This document shows, in pieces, positions 11,878-21,958 of a stretch of 64,000 bases of DNA. Source of the DNA: Nemophila menziesii (lineage: Eukaryota > Streptophyta > Magnoliopsida > Boraginales > Hydrophyllaceae); NCBI GenBank assembly GCA_029959085.1, contig JARWIR010000001.1, positions 19,211,730 through 19,275,729 of the forward strand, read 5' to 3'. Numbering within the stretch: the first letter of the stretch is position 1; each line of letters starts with the position of its first letter. The notes beneath the pieces are model-generated. The model saw only the letters and a program-made list of their open reading frames with translations. It did not search any database and was not told where the DNA came from. The position numbers and the translations under genes are program-made.

Positions 11878-12100
11878 GCCCGTTTGGGATTGATTATTTA
11901 GAGTTAAAAGCGCTATTTAATTAAAATTAAAACATTTGTAAAAATAATTAAAAAATATATTTACATCTAAAATCACTTTAAATGATTATTTTAATAATCA
12001 CTTATCTAATGTTTTTCCTAAAAGTGATTTTAAAAGTCTAAAGTATTCTTGGCGATCTAAAATCACTCCAAGTGATTATTTTAGAAAGCAATCAGACCCT
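11878..12100. mobile_element. MITE upstream of the RRM exon, copy 1
   Basis: A short AT-rich element whose left end GCCCGTTTGGGATTG is matched in reverse complement at the right end. The right terminus is better preserved in copy 2 (CAATCCCAAACAGACCC); copy 1 has lost about 7 bases there. A sister copy with clean 15-bp terminal inverted repeats is at 29811-30037. It carries no coding capacity. It predates the segmental duplication because it is in both copies. Confidence 0.65.
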
Positions 12101-12139
12101 TAGTAACTCATGGTATTTTCCTAATTTATCATAATATCA

Positions 12140-13263
12140 TTGAAACTAAAAAATAAATTTCACTTAGGTCTCCAAAATTTTGAAAAATTCTTATATGTTT
12201 ACGTAAAGAACCTTCATAAGAAGACGGTTACGGATGAAATATTACATGAATTTTTTAAATCGTTTGGAGTAATTCAATCAGCAAAAGTGATGAGAGATGA
12301 TAAAGGTAAATCGAAAGGGTTTGGGTTCATATGCTACTCGAACCCGGAAGAAGCGAAGGTAGCAGTGGAGAGTGCCTCAGGTATATTTTGCATAAACTCA
12401 ACTTTATTTAATTTTTTATTCTTTTAATATTAGTTTATTAAAATTCTGAAACCTATGATTGCAGGAGCTATGTTTCACGGCAAGAAACTGTGCGCAGCAA
12501 TTGCACAAAGAAAGGCGGATAGGCAGGCCATGTTGCAATCAAAGTTTACTCAACAAAGAGCAGGATATGTAGGTCATGTGAATCCTATGTATTACCCAGC
12601 CCCAGCCTCGGTTACTGGATATCCTCCTCATTACTACTATCATGTCCCGGCTCCAATGCCTTCTCCAATGGGACCGCTTGTGTATGCACCGCCACAAATG
12701 CCAATGACGCCCATATGGAGTGGTCATGGATACCCAAACTTGGCTAACATGAATAGACCTACTTTTCAACGTGCTCCAAGTATGCAGCTTCCAAACGTTC
12801 ATCATCCGAGGGGAAATAGGAACTTTCGAGGAAGGCGTAACATGAACTATGGTGGGGCTGCGCCTGTGGCGGACAGTCAAAGTCTGCAGATGTTAAGAAG
12901 CTTTCTAGCTGTGGCTACTCCGGAGGAGCAGAAACAGCTTCTTGGAGATAGGTTGTATCCGCTTGTTAGTGAGCGTAAGGTAAAGTGTTTTTATTTTTTT
13001 ATTTTTTTAATTAGGGTTTTGATTTGGGATGTGATGCTAATATGAACATGATATATGTGTAGGCTGATTTGGCGTCCAAAATTACGGGGATGCTCCTAGA
13101 GATGGATAACTCGGAATTATTGCTTTTGTTGGAGTCAGCAGACGCGCTGACCAAGAAAGTCGAGGAGGCAATCTCAGTGCTTGAAAAAACAAAAACAAAT
13201 GGGGCTAGCTCTAGCCAGACCTACGCTGCTGTGCTTGGTGGTGGTGCTGCAGCAACCAAATGA
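12140..13263 (+). CDS. Poly(A)-binding-protein-like gene, RRM4 + MLLE only (gene A, copy 1)
   Basis: Three exons: 12140-12380, 12465-12979 and 13063-13263 (stop TGA), with GT-AG introns and frame kept. Exon 1 encodes an RNA-recognition motif: RNP2-like YVYVKNL and RNP1-like KSKGFGFI, followed by [12 protein letters not shown], which is how PABP RRM4 ends. Next comes a Pro/Tyr/Met-rich linker. The C-terminus has the PABC/MLLE domain ([21 protein letters not shown]), which in PABPs binds PAM2 peptides of partner proteins. Canonical plant PABPs have four RRMs and over 600 residues; here RRM1-3 are not visible upstream. The start at 12140 is the first in-frame Met, and an AG acceptor at 12166-12167 is an alternative beginning. 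It would act on mRNA in the cytoplasm if expressed. Family call firm; functionality uncertain. Confidence 0.8.
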
Positions 13264-13769
13264 TCAGGAAGAGAGAAAAGCTGAGCCGCTGTTTGGGTGG
13301 TGGTGTTGCGGTCAGCTAAGGATGGAGAGAGATGTTTTTTTGTGTTGGGGTCGAGGAGAGACGAAGACTTTTATTATATTATTAGCTTTATTTTTAAAAC
13401 TTTTTCCAGTATGTTGACATATTTATTCAATCCTCTTAGAGGAGGATTTGAATATCGTTTTCTTATTTCGTTATTGTTTGTGTTGTTTGTGCGCTATGAA
13501 TTTTGTATGTGGTTTCCGGTGTATACCAGTTTTGGTTTTAATTAATGGTTTCATGTTTTGCGGAATATAATCCTTCTTGTTTTCTATCTATGTATGAAAT
13601 ATGAATGTTATATGCTTTCATGAATTGCAGGATTATATTTCCCATTCACATGTGATTTTGAGTCAATGCCCTATTTTGGGATATATTTTGAAGTCGCACA
13701 AATGGTCAATGCCCTTAAAAATTGTCCACCATTTTTTCTGACTTCTTAGTGTTTCTCTTTCCAACTTTT
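13264..13769 (+). other. 3' flank of gene A
   Basis: Likely 3' UTR and downstream sequence. Small open frames at 13181-13545 are only read-through of the coding end and UTR in other frames. The stretch contains GT/T-rich sequence typical of plant polyadenylation regions, but I cannot place a defined signal. The same sequence is at 51624-52130. Confidence 0.4.
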
Positions 13770-14420
13770 GTTGGGTTAAACTTAAAACCCTCTTTACCTT
13801 TCCCGCCAAAGTTTACCTTACCTTCTCTTCTCGCCTCTCCTCTTCTCTCTCCCCTCTTTGTTTTACCACTAACGTCCCTCCTTCTCTTACCTTCTCTTTC
13901 TTTCCTAACTTTACCATCCCATCTCTTATTCTATTACACTCCTCCCTCCTTAACATTCCCATATCTAATACCCCTCTTTTCTTAAAATTCACTTATCAAC
14001 TCCTAACTTTTCTCTTTTGTTCTATCTATAACCTTATCAGCTACCTTCTTCCATTCTTTTCTTAAAATATACCTAAACCTAACCTTCTTTTCCTTTACCT
14101 AACATTCTCAAAAAAATTCTCGTCTTTTATCCTAATTTTATTAAAATCTTCGACCTTTACCATCTACCTTCTAAAAGTTACCCAACATTCTCTTCCCCCG
14201 ATTATATGTTTCCTTTCTAAATGTAACCTAGCCTTCTCTTATCTCTTGCTAGTCTTGTTACCCGTCTCTTTCTAAAAGTAATCTAGTTTTCTCTTCTCTC
14301 TCCCTAACCTAAACATCTGCCCCTTCTTTAAAAAAGTTACCTATCCTTCTCTTCTCTCTATCCTTCTTCTCTTTCCTAAGCTTTTACCATTCGACTCCTT
14401 TCTAGAAGTTTCTCAAAAGA
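13770..14420 (+). repeat. 650-bp polypyrimidine-biased tract, copy 1
   Basis: The plus strand is almost entirely C, T and A with very few G, built from degenerate words like CCTTCTCTT, TTACCTT and CTCTCC. The bias lasts about 650 bases and is retained in copy 2 (52130-52780). Open frames inside it (such as 13722-13985, rich in Leu, Pro and Ser) are artefacts of the composition. Confidence 0.8.
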
Positions 14421-14613
14421 GATTTTTAAATTTTAATATCCTTTTTCCATATTTGAATAAAGAATGATGTTGTTAACATTTAAGACTGGAGGCTAAGGTG
14501 AGTTATCCTTGAATTTCTCATAAATATTAACTTGTTCCTTGTATCCAATATATAACAGCAAAATCATATTTCCATGGTACTTTACTATGGGTAGCAATAT
14601 AATCGTATTTCTA

Positions 14614-14750
14614 CTAACTCAAGTGTGTATACTAAAAAGTCGGGGGATACCAAGCCATTTGCAACACGACATATTAAACCTTGTTCCTTGTATCTAACTC
14701 AAGTGTGTATACTTAAAAGTCGGGGGATACCAGGCCATTTGCAACACGAC
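14614..14750. repeat. 80-bp period tandem repeat, copy 1
   Basis: CTAACTCAAGTGTGTATAC...GTCGGGGGATACCA...GCAACACGAC occurs at 14614 and again at 14694. Both units are also present in copy 2 (52974-53110), so this duplication is older than the segmental one. Confidence 0.85.
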
Positions 14751-15100
14751 AACTCAATGACTAATCAAGCCTAGTCTTCTTTTCACGTTTTACATTTAGA
14801 TTTGAAAGTATACATGGAACTGTAATATTCCAACAAAAAATTGTATCTTTGGCTGGATATGTTGCAGAAATGATATTCTCACTAAGAAGAATCTCTTTCA
14901 AATAAAATGTGTGAATATACCAACCTTAGTCAGACATATTGGGATAAGTCGATTTTTTAGATTAGAGTTGACCCCTATGACCTAATTTCTATCAAAGAAT
15001 GGATTCTCAAAATCATCAAAGAGTTATCTAATTGTGGTTGGGACAAAAAATTGTCATTGCATTTCTACTTATTCCAATGTGGTAGATTTGAAAATTTTGC

Positions 15101-15514
15101 GTGAGAAGTATCTATGAGGGTATCAAATGGAATAATCAAATTGTTTACTATGGAACTCATGAGATGTTTAAAGAGATATTTGGTAATAACTGGTACCGAG
15201 ATTCAATCACAATGTCCGTCAATCAAGGAGAAGCTCACAACCAAATGGATCAACAAAGTACAATTGCAAGAAATATTTTTTGTGATGCTTCTTTTTCTTG
15301 TGAATTGAAGCAAGCTAGAATTTTAGCAATTGATTTGGATGATACTGAATCAATTATTAAACTGGGTATTAAAAAAATTGGGCTAAATCACCGCGGGAGA
15401 GTGAAGATTTGGCGTTACAGGAAGCTCACATTTTGGCAAATTTGGATACCCAACATACAACCTATATCTTCAAAGACTATCATCCACTTGTTTACGGATA
15501 CACCAATCTGTTAA
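15101..15514 (+). CDS. Hypothetical 137-codon frame, copy 1
   Basis: Plus-strand frame with no family I can name. Residues 70-105 (IFCDASFSCELKQARILAI) faintly recall an RNase H-like strand, so a transposon remnant is possible. Compared with copy 2 (53461-53874) it has one fewer A in an A-run near 15370 and one extra base near 15499, so residues in between are read in a different frame and the last few agree again. No promoter or splice context was identified. Probably not a working gene. Confidence 0.25.
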   Translation: MRSIYEGIKWNNQIVYYGTHEMFKEIFGNNWYRDSITMSVNQGEAHNQMDQQSTIARNIFCDASFSCELKQARILAIDLDDTESIIKLGIKKIGLNHRGRVKIWRYRKLTFWQIWIPNIQPISSKTIIHLFTDTPIC

Positions 15515-15699
15515 AGGCAAAGTGAAACATATGTCCGATCATGGAGAATATCCACAATTTGTACCCTTGTACAAATCGATGGGAGATTTTGTATATCCTC
15601 ATAGGATGAATACTTTGGCTAATATTTTTAGCAAAGAGTGTTAGACAGAATTTGTTAATCAATGACTGGAAGATAGTGAGTTCTAAGTCAATCATCTAC

Positions 15700-16827
15700 T
15701 TTATTTCGGGTCGGTTGGAAAGAACAGAAATCCGATAATTTCGTCAATTTTTATAAATTGCCTATTTGCATATAAAGTCATTCTTTTTTAAAATTTTGGT
15801 AATCTATTATTGTAATTCTTAGTTTGTTCCTAATATATCTTTCATTGAAAAAATGATATTAAATAATGTCATTTATATACGCCCAAAAAAAATGTCATTT
15901 ATATTACAACATCATCCATTAGTACAAGGTAAGTACGAAAAAAATTATATATGCAAAGTAAAGTAATGCTCGCAAATGAAATTAATCAATTATTATCTTT
16001 ATGATTTACAACACATCATCATCTACTAAAGTACTTACCAAAAAATATTTTGCAAATAGAAAAAAAATATATGAAAATAGAAATGAACTCCCCATATCTA
16101 TATATTTTAGTAATTATATTGTGCAAGAAAAGGATTATTGGAATATTTCCACCTTCCATAGATAACGAATTGACCGACTTGCAGTAATGGTAAAAGTATT
16201 AATCTATTAACATCCTTTCCTTTTAAATAAATGTGTTCACATTTAAAACACAATAAGTGCATTGATCAAAGTCTCCGTTAATACAATTATATAAATATAT
16301 TTCAAACTCAAAATGATTTTAAAATTTTTTATTGGATATTTTTACAGTTTTTTCTTGTATTTCACCTTCACCCAACCAAACCCATCCACACCTAGTATAC
16401 AATATACTCCATGTAAAAAGTGAACTTCAGCCAAAAAGCTTACAATCTATTTGACAAGTCCATGTGACTAATAATCTCTCGGGTTTATGGCCTAGATGAA
16501 TACTTATTATGAAACTGGACATGACTTGTTGTTGTAAGAACCTTCCGACACAGGTGAATTACACAGGTGGACAAAAAAAAACACTAAATAGGTTCCTATA
16601 TAACACAAAGTTATACTTTTCAGTGAATTACACTAAAGACACATGTGTTGTGTTTTAATAAGTACGTGTTGTATTTAATACTCTTAGATACACAGGTGTT
16701 ATTTTTTGTTATTATGTGTAACACAGGGACCATGGTGCAATTAGTTTTTTTTATTACAGCGATATATACTAATTTCTTAATTCACTTACCTACTTACAGA
16801 GTAAATACACATACAAGCGATTACAAA
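15700..16827. other. Upstream region of gene B, copy 1, with deletion junction
   Basis: AT-rich sequence without a gene. From about 16500 it contains the first instances of the gene-B-associated repeat (AACACAGG...GTGCAATTAGT). At 16759/16760 the sequence passes directly from TTTATTACA to GCGATATATAC, whereas copy 2 has 448 more bases here, including a TATA box and leader. No replacement core promoter is obvious between 16760 and the ATG at 16828. Confidence 0.6.
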
Positions 16828-17582
16828 ATGTTTTACTCTCAAATTTTGCTATCAAAAAAGAGTCATCTTTCCAACATATGGCTTGCTGCACATTGTCACA
16901 AGCGCCTAAGAAAAGATCAGATTAACCAAACAGATATCTCCTTCTCAGTGGGTCAGTCAATCACTCTCTCTCGCCTTTTTTAGTTTTACAGTTGCAAATT
17001 TTTAACATCACGGGGAAACAATTACATATGGTATCTCAAATCACGTTTCTTTTAGACGCTTTTGTAAAAAAGTTGTCTTTTGAGCGAAGTCGCATTCTTT
17101 TAAATTTTAAAAAAAATATGTAGTGTGTTATGCGATAAAATATTGCAAATTATGATCATTTCATAGTGTGAAATTGCAATATTGGTGCCTGTGTTATGCA
17201 AACAAGCCGTCTTTCAAGAAATATAGTTTTAGAAACATGATATATTTGGCTAATTTGCGTAATACAGGGACCATGGTGCAATTAGTCCCTTTTTTTTTTA
17301 CTTTCAGAAACACAGTGTATACGTTTGACTATCTTGCGACCATGGAGCAATGAGTCATTTTTCTTCTAGTGTGAAATTGCACCGTTGGTACACGTGTTAT
17401 GCAAATACGTCATATGTACCCATGTTTTTTAATAAGTACGGGTTGTATTCGATACTCTTAGAAACACAGGTGTTATATTTGGCTATTTTGTGTAACACGG
17501 GGATCATGGTGCAATTAGTTATTTTTTTTATTACAATCGTTGACTTATTAGTCTGTAGTAAATTATGATAACATGAACGTTT

Positions 17583-17650
<68 letters not shown>

Positions 17651-20600
17651 AAGGTATAATATAACATGTTCGATATTCTTGTTTAAAAAGTAGCAATTCA
17701 ACCCCTTGTTTCAAAAAGTAATTGTACCAGTGTTTTTTAAAAATAGCAATAGTACCCCTGTTTTTTGAAAATAGCAATTGTACCCCGTGTTTTTTGAAAA
17801 TAGTAATTGTACCCCTTGTTTTAAAAAGCAGCAATTGTACACCGTGTTATCATATAAAGAAGCCAATATGGCACCGTGGAGGGGTAGATTTGCTACTTTA
17901 GAAACACATGGGTAATCTGGTTATTTTGCACAACATAGGTACCGTAGTGCAATTAATCAATTATTTGCTATCATTGACTTCTTAGTCTGTAATTGATTAC
18001 CACTGGCTTTCTGCAACTCTGTTCATATTTAATCATTTCCATTTTTGGGTCAAAGCCTATTTAATCAAATTATAATATAATATAATGTGTTGCCCACGTG
18101 TTCCAAAAAGTAGCAAGTGCACCCTGTGTTATTATCTAATATAACCCAGTAAAGGGGAAGATTTGCAATGTCATTATATATCACAGGGGAGTATTTGCTA
18201 CTTTTAGAAATACACGTGTATATCTGGCTATTTTGCATAACATAGGGACCAATGGCGCAATTAACCTTATTTTTTTTCTTCATGAAGATAAGATCCTGCA
18301 CGAGGAAGTCCACTTGGTAACCCATAGAATCTTAGGGTTTCTTGTACTTGGACTTGCTCGGATATACTCGAAGAAAGTCGAGTATCTTTTTCATGATTGT
18401 AGTAAACTACTGAGTCGACTCGGTGGTGCGCCCAATTCAAGAATCATCAATAGTTTTTGCTTGCCGTGTCCCTCAATTATACTTCCAGAGAGTTTCAATC
18501 TTGATGCTTTTGATCTCGGGAATCTAGACGATCAAAGCAGGTGAAATTTCGTAATATTCGAAAGTAAAAAAAGTTTTTATTTTGATTATGCTCCGCTTTT
18601 TTAATCTTTTATTTCTAGTTTTGCGGTGATCATCACAGAGTGAAATCTAATGAAGAGTTATTGCTTCCAGGTGATTATTTATCAATAGGTTCTTTTAAAA
18701 ATATTGTATGTTTGTGCAGTATACTTATCTTTTTTCTCTATATATCAGATACAAGTAAAGGGAAGGGAATTCAACTGGGCTCGCTTGACCAGGTATGTAA
18801 TTTATTCTTTAAGTTAATTACATTATAGCTCCCTATATTATGCAAAATTGCACTATAGGTTCGTAATAGGCACTTTTGAGCCAGGGTCCTTAACTATGGG
18901 GAAAAACATCGACCCTTAAAAAATTATATTATTACCTTATGCTCCCCATTTTTTCAGAATCTTTAACTTGATCTCCACTTTTAAAATTTATGTTATTAAG
19001 CTTTAAAATATGTTGGCTTTAAATTTTGCAGTATAATGCGGAAGATCTTTATTCCGAAGCTACATATTTCACTCCGACAAAAGAGTAAGTTGACTTATAA
19101 ATTTCACCCGAGAAATTGGTGTTATATCTAATTAATTGGTCTATTTTTGTTGCAGTGTATTTTCACCATCTTATAATGCTATTAACCTGGGAATAGATTT
19201 ACCGGAATCTTCAAGAAGCTCTAACGTGGGACCCGCCTTTTTTCTTGAAGATCGCCTGGAGCCTATGCCTATGTCTTTCGCCGAGATAGAAGGAGAAGTG
19301 TGCCTCGGTGGGCCATCTTGGGAAGACAACGGAACCCTTGAAAGTTGTCCCGCAACGGAGGATCTGCCAGCTGGCAGGACGTGTGTGGAGATTGAAGAAG
19401 GTGCTGTTGATAGAAAGGAAGATCTACAAACAAAAGAGGAAGGGCCAGTTGGCGGTAGTGGTCCGGAGGATGAAGAACACACCAATGAGGAACCGCCAGC
19501 TGCCGGTACTGATCCGGAGGATGAAGAAGGTGGTGTTGATCTACACACGAATGAGGAACCTCCAGCTGCCAGTACTGATCCAGAGGATGAAGAAGATGGT
19601 GTTGATCTACACACGAATGAGGAATCGCCAGCTGTCGGTACAGCTGTGACTGAAAGTGGGAAGAGCCCGACTAAACGGGCAACTATAGTCATTGATTTGA
19701 CTCCGCAATCCAAGTTCCTAGGCAATTCTGGTAAATTCTGACCAAAAAGATAATTTTTAATAAATATCCTTATTAATCTGACTGTTTAAAATCTGCCATA
19801 TATTTCAGTGAACGACTCACCGGGGGCCACGGCTGTTCCCACTCCAGGTACTAACGATCGAGCAAAGCTTTCAAGGAAGAGAAAATGTGTATGGGATGAA
19901 AAGACTATTCTATCAAACAAGTAAGTGGTTTTTATTATTATTATGGTTCATGTATATATTCTTTCTTTATGGATAGATGTGGGCCATAAAATTCTGCTTA
20001 GTGGTCAGTTTGCAAAATGAAAATTCACAAAAAATGTACCACTTTTTGCCATCTCTGGATTCAGATTTAAATTTTATTTTCGGGCCTTCGAATTATCCAA
20101 ACAGGCCCATGGCTTCTGAGGCGGAGCCAGTAAAAGCCTGGGGGTATGTCCCCCTGATTTCTAAAGAAAATGCTGGTTTTACCCCTGATTATTTTTTACA
20201 AAAGAAAGACCTTATGGCCCCCTGAAATTTTGAGAACTTTCACTTTCCGCCCACCCCTATAGAAAACTTCTCATTAACTCCTAAGTTAAGTTCTTTTTTT
20301 TTTCTTCTCAATTAAAAATAAACTTAGTTTGTTTGAAATTTTTAGTTTTGATCTTTGTGGAATATATTTTGCCTACTGTAGAGACTTATAGTGCATTTTT
20401 TGCAAAATATAGGGACCTAATCTCACTTTTATTCAAATGTTGCAGGATATACAAGCACTGGATAGGCAATTCCAGTAGTTTAGTATGTAAGAGACCAAAA
20501 ACGCCACACACAGCTTTTCATGTTTGGAAAGCCGAGAAGATCTTGAAATTTTCCAAGAGCCTCACGGAGCCTATAATCCCCTGTAAGTTAGTTCATCCTT

Positions 20601-21958
20601 GATTTTCATGTACCACCTTAAAGTATATTATTCCATAATAAACCATTTATTGTTCATGCAGGTCCTTCAATAGATCCTCGGGATCTGGATCGTATCAGCG
20701 CAGTACATGTGTCAATTCATAATGAACCAAGTGGTTCAAACTCAGTGGTACAGGTGGAACCACCAGTTCAAGAAGCAGAAGAAGAAGAAGAAGAAATTAA
20801 GCGGGACCCACCTCCTCAAGTTGTAGAAGAAGTCCCACATCAACCTGCCACACCCATTGAAAGCGTGGACAGAGGGACCATCGAAAGTGTCGAAAAAGGG
20901 TGCACTTTGAGCAACAATCATGAACTGAATTTCACATTAATGGATGAGGTGAAAACTGTCTCTAAAATTTATTTTATTAGGGTTTTATTATTCTAATTGT
21001 ATAACTATTTAGTTTTTTATATAGTAAAACATAGATTATTTTGTATAATATAGTGACTTATGTGTAAGTTGTTTAAGAAAATAGTAATGTAAAGACGTAT
21101 AGTTCAATTAACTTGGAATTGCGTACTCTTCTCATTGCTGTATGTACTTGTTCTCCAGGTGGTAAACTCTTATGATACAGAGAATGAAGACTCTCGTAAG
21201 TAGCTTTATCTAGTTTATCAATTTTGTGATCATTTTCCTTTTTTTTTTTTCACGGATACTAAAAGCTAGTTTCTTTACCTATCTATTGCAGAGAATTCTT
21301 CCCTTAGCTCTTCTGAAAGAACTAGGTAATATATAGTGCAAATTTTGCATAATATAGGGACATATAATACAATTTTGTTAATGTTGTGCTTTACAGGGCT
21401 TTCGGAGAATATATTACCGGATCTTCGAGCAGAAGAAAGAAAGAAAAGAGGAGGAGGTCATAAGCTTGGCGCAGATAGCTACAGGAAAAACCAAGAAAGA
21501 TAGCGCAAAGCTATTTTATGAATTGCTGGTAAGATTGTGTTCCAAATATATTTTAGAGATATTATTTTATAGTCCTAGATTCTTTTTTTTTTTTGCATTT
21601 TACCCCTTGTGGTGTACAAAAAGTGCACTTGACCTCCCTGAAGTTTCAAAAGTGTACCCTACCTCCTTGTGGTATTAAAATATTGCACCCAACCCCCTTG
21701 TGGTTTCAAAAATGTGCCCTACACCCCTTTGCCAGAGATGGAGCTACCTTAGTGACAGGCCCTTCCCTTGATTTTGCAAAAAGTAAACAAATTATAGTCT
21801 TGTCTGATTTTTTGACGTTTTTCATTTAAAAATTTAAAATGCAGGTTTTAAAGTCAGGGAGCTATGTAGATGTGAGGCAAGACAACGCTTATGATGATAT
21901 CATCGTGCTGGAAACTCCATCGCTGAAGCAAACTTTCGGTGCCGAAGCTTCACTTTGA
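16828..21958 (+). CDS. RAD21: RAD21/SCC1 cohesin kleisin, SYN2/RAD21.1-like (gene B, copy 1, probably decaying)
   Basis: Thirteen exons inferred from GT-AG sites: 16828-16951, 18288-18540, 18627-18670, 18749-18792, 19032-19085, 19156-19730, 19809-19920, 20446-20582, 20662-20948, 21159-21195, 21292-21325, 21397-21528, 21845-21958 (TGA). The N-terminus has kleisin hallmarks: MFYSQILLSKK, then GLARIYSKKVEYLFHDC, which binds the SMC3 coiled coil, then LPESFNLDAFDLG. The middle has SRKRKCVWDEKTILSN. The C-terminal winged helix (LAQIATGKTKKDSAKLFYEL, then VDVRQDNAYDDIIV) binds the SMC1 head. It would close the cohesin ring in the nucleus. Problems: promoter block absent, the expected exon-3 acceptor reads GG at 18625-18626, the exon 5/6 phase disagrees by one base, and exon 12 needs a shift or a later acceptor. 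Family call strong; activity doubtful. Confidence 0.8.
17168..18270. repeat. Degenerate repeat family and (TA)n filling intron 1 of gene B, copy 1
   Basis: Intron 1 consists largely of diverged copies of a unit with the words AGAAACACAGGTGTTAT, TTTGGCTATTTTG, AACACnGGGACCATGGTGCAATTAGT (near 17240, 17310, 17455, 17900, 18180). A (TA)n run occupies about 17585-17646. A minisatellite with about 35-bp units (AAAATAGCAATTGTACCCC-GTGTTTTTTG) occupies 17688-17850. The short frames here are chance openings. Identity of the repeat family is unknown to me. Confidence 0.7.
19479..19640 (+). repeat. In-frame acidic repeats in exon 6 of gene B
   Basis: The coding sequence repeats a unit of about 26 codons of the form HTNEEPPAAGTDPEDEEGGV three times, the last degenerate. 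It lies in the unstructured central linker of the kleisin, where length is poorly conserved in the family. Present in both copies (63219-63380). Confidence 0.8.
21590..21740 (+). repeat. Minisatellite in intron 12 of gene B, copy 1
   Basis: Four degenerate units of about 36 bases built on CCCCTTGTGGT-TTCAAAAA-TGTGCCCTAC. The design (runs of C, then poly-A with a TGTACCC/TGCACCC word) resembles the intron-1 minisatellite. No copy 2 counterpart is visible because the window ends first. Confidence 0.65.

Larger units (their letters stand above)
1..20280. repeat. Segmental duplication, copy 1 (left end outside window)
   Basis: This whole stretch reappears in the same orientation from 38076 onward. 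Base 1 matches base 38076. The offset then shifts with indels: about 37.8 kb over the minus-strand LTR element and LINE, and about 43.74 kb after the Copia insertion in copy 2. Copy 1 has three tandem expansions that copy 2 lacks (279 bp near 1804-2361, 159 bp near 8791-9108, 118 bp near 10022-10257). Copy 1 lacks the hAT and Copia insertions and a 448-bp block upstream of gene B. Bases 20281-38075 have no visible counterpart because the window ends inside copy 2. Confidence 0.95.

Noticed and set aside
12539..12880. Minus-strand 113-codon frame inside gene A
   Set aside because: Antisense shadow of the PABP linker exon.
13181..13545. Alternative frames at the end of gene A
   Set aside because: Read the MLLE exon and 3' UTR out of frame.
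13722..13985. Leu/Pro/Ser-rich frame resembling a membrane protein
   Set aside because: Product of the polypyrimidine tract; composition alone explains it.
16828..16951. Exon 1 of gene B considered as REC8 (meiotic kleisin)
   Set aside because: The LDAFDLG segment, SRKRKC block and C-terminal RTR...LFYE layout fit the RAD21.1/SYN2 type better from memory; a phylogeny would be decisive.
17649..17834. Repetitive minus-strand peptide in intron 1 of gene B
   Set aside because: Translation of the 35-bp minisatellite, not a gene.
19171..19725. Minus-strand 184-codon Ser/Pro-rich frame
   Set aside because: Antisense of the acidic exon 6 of gene B, stays open because of its codon composition.
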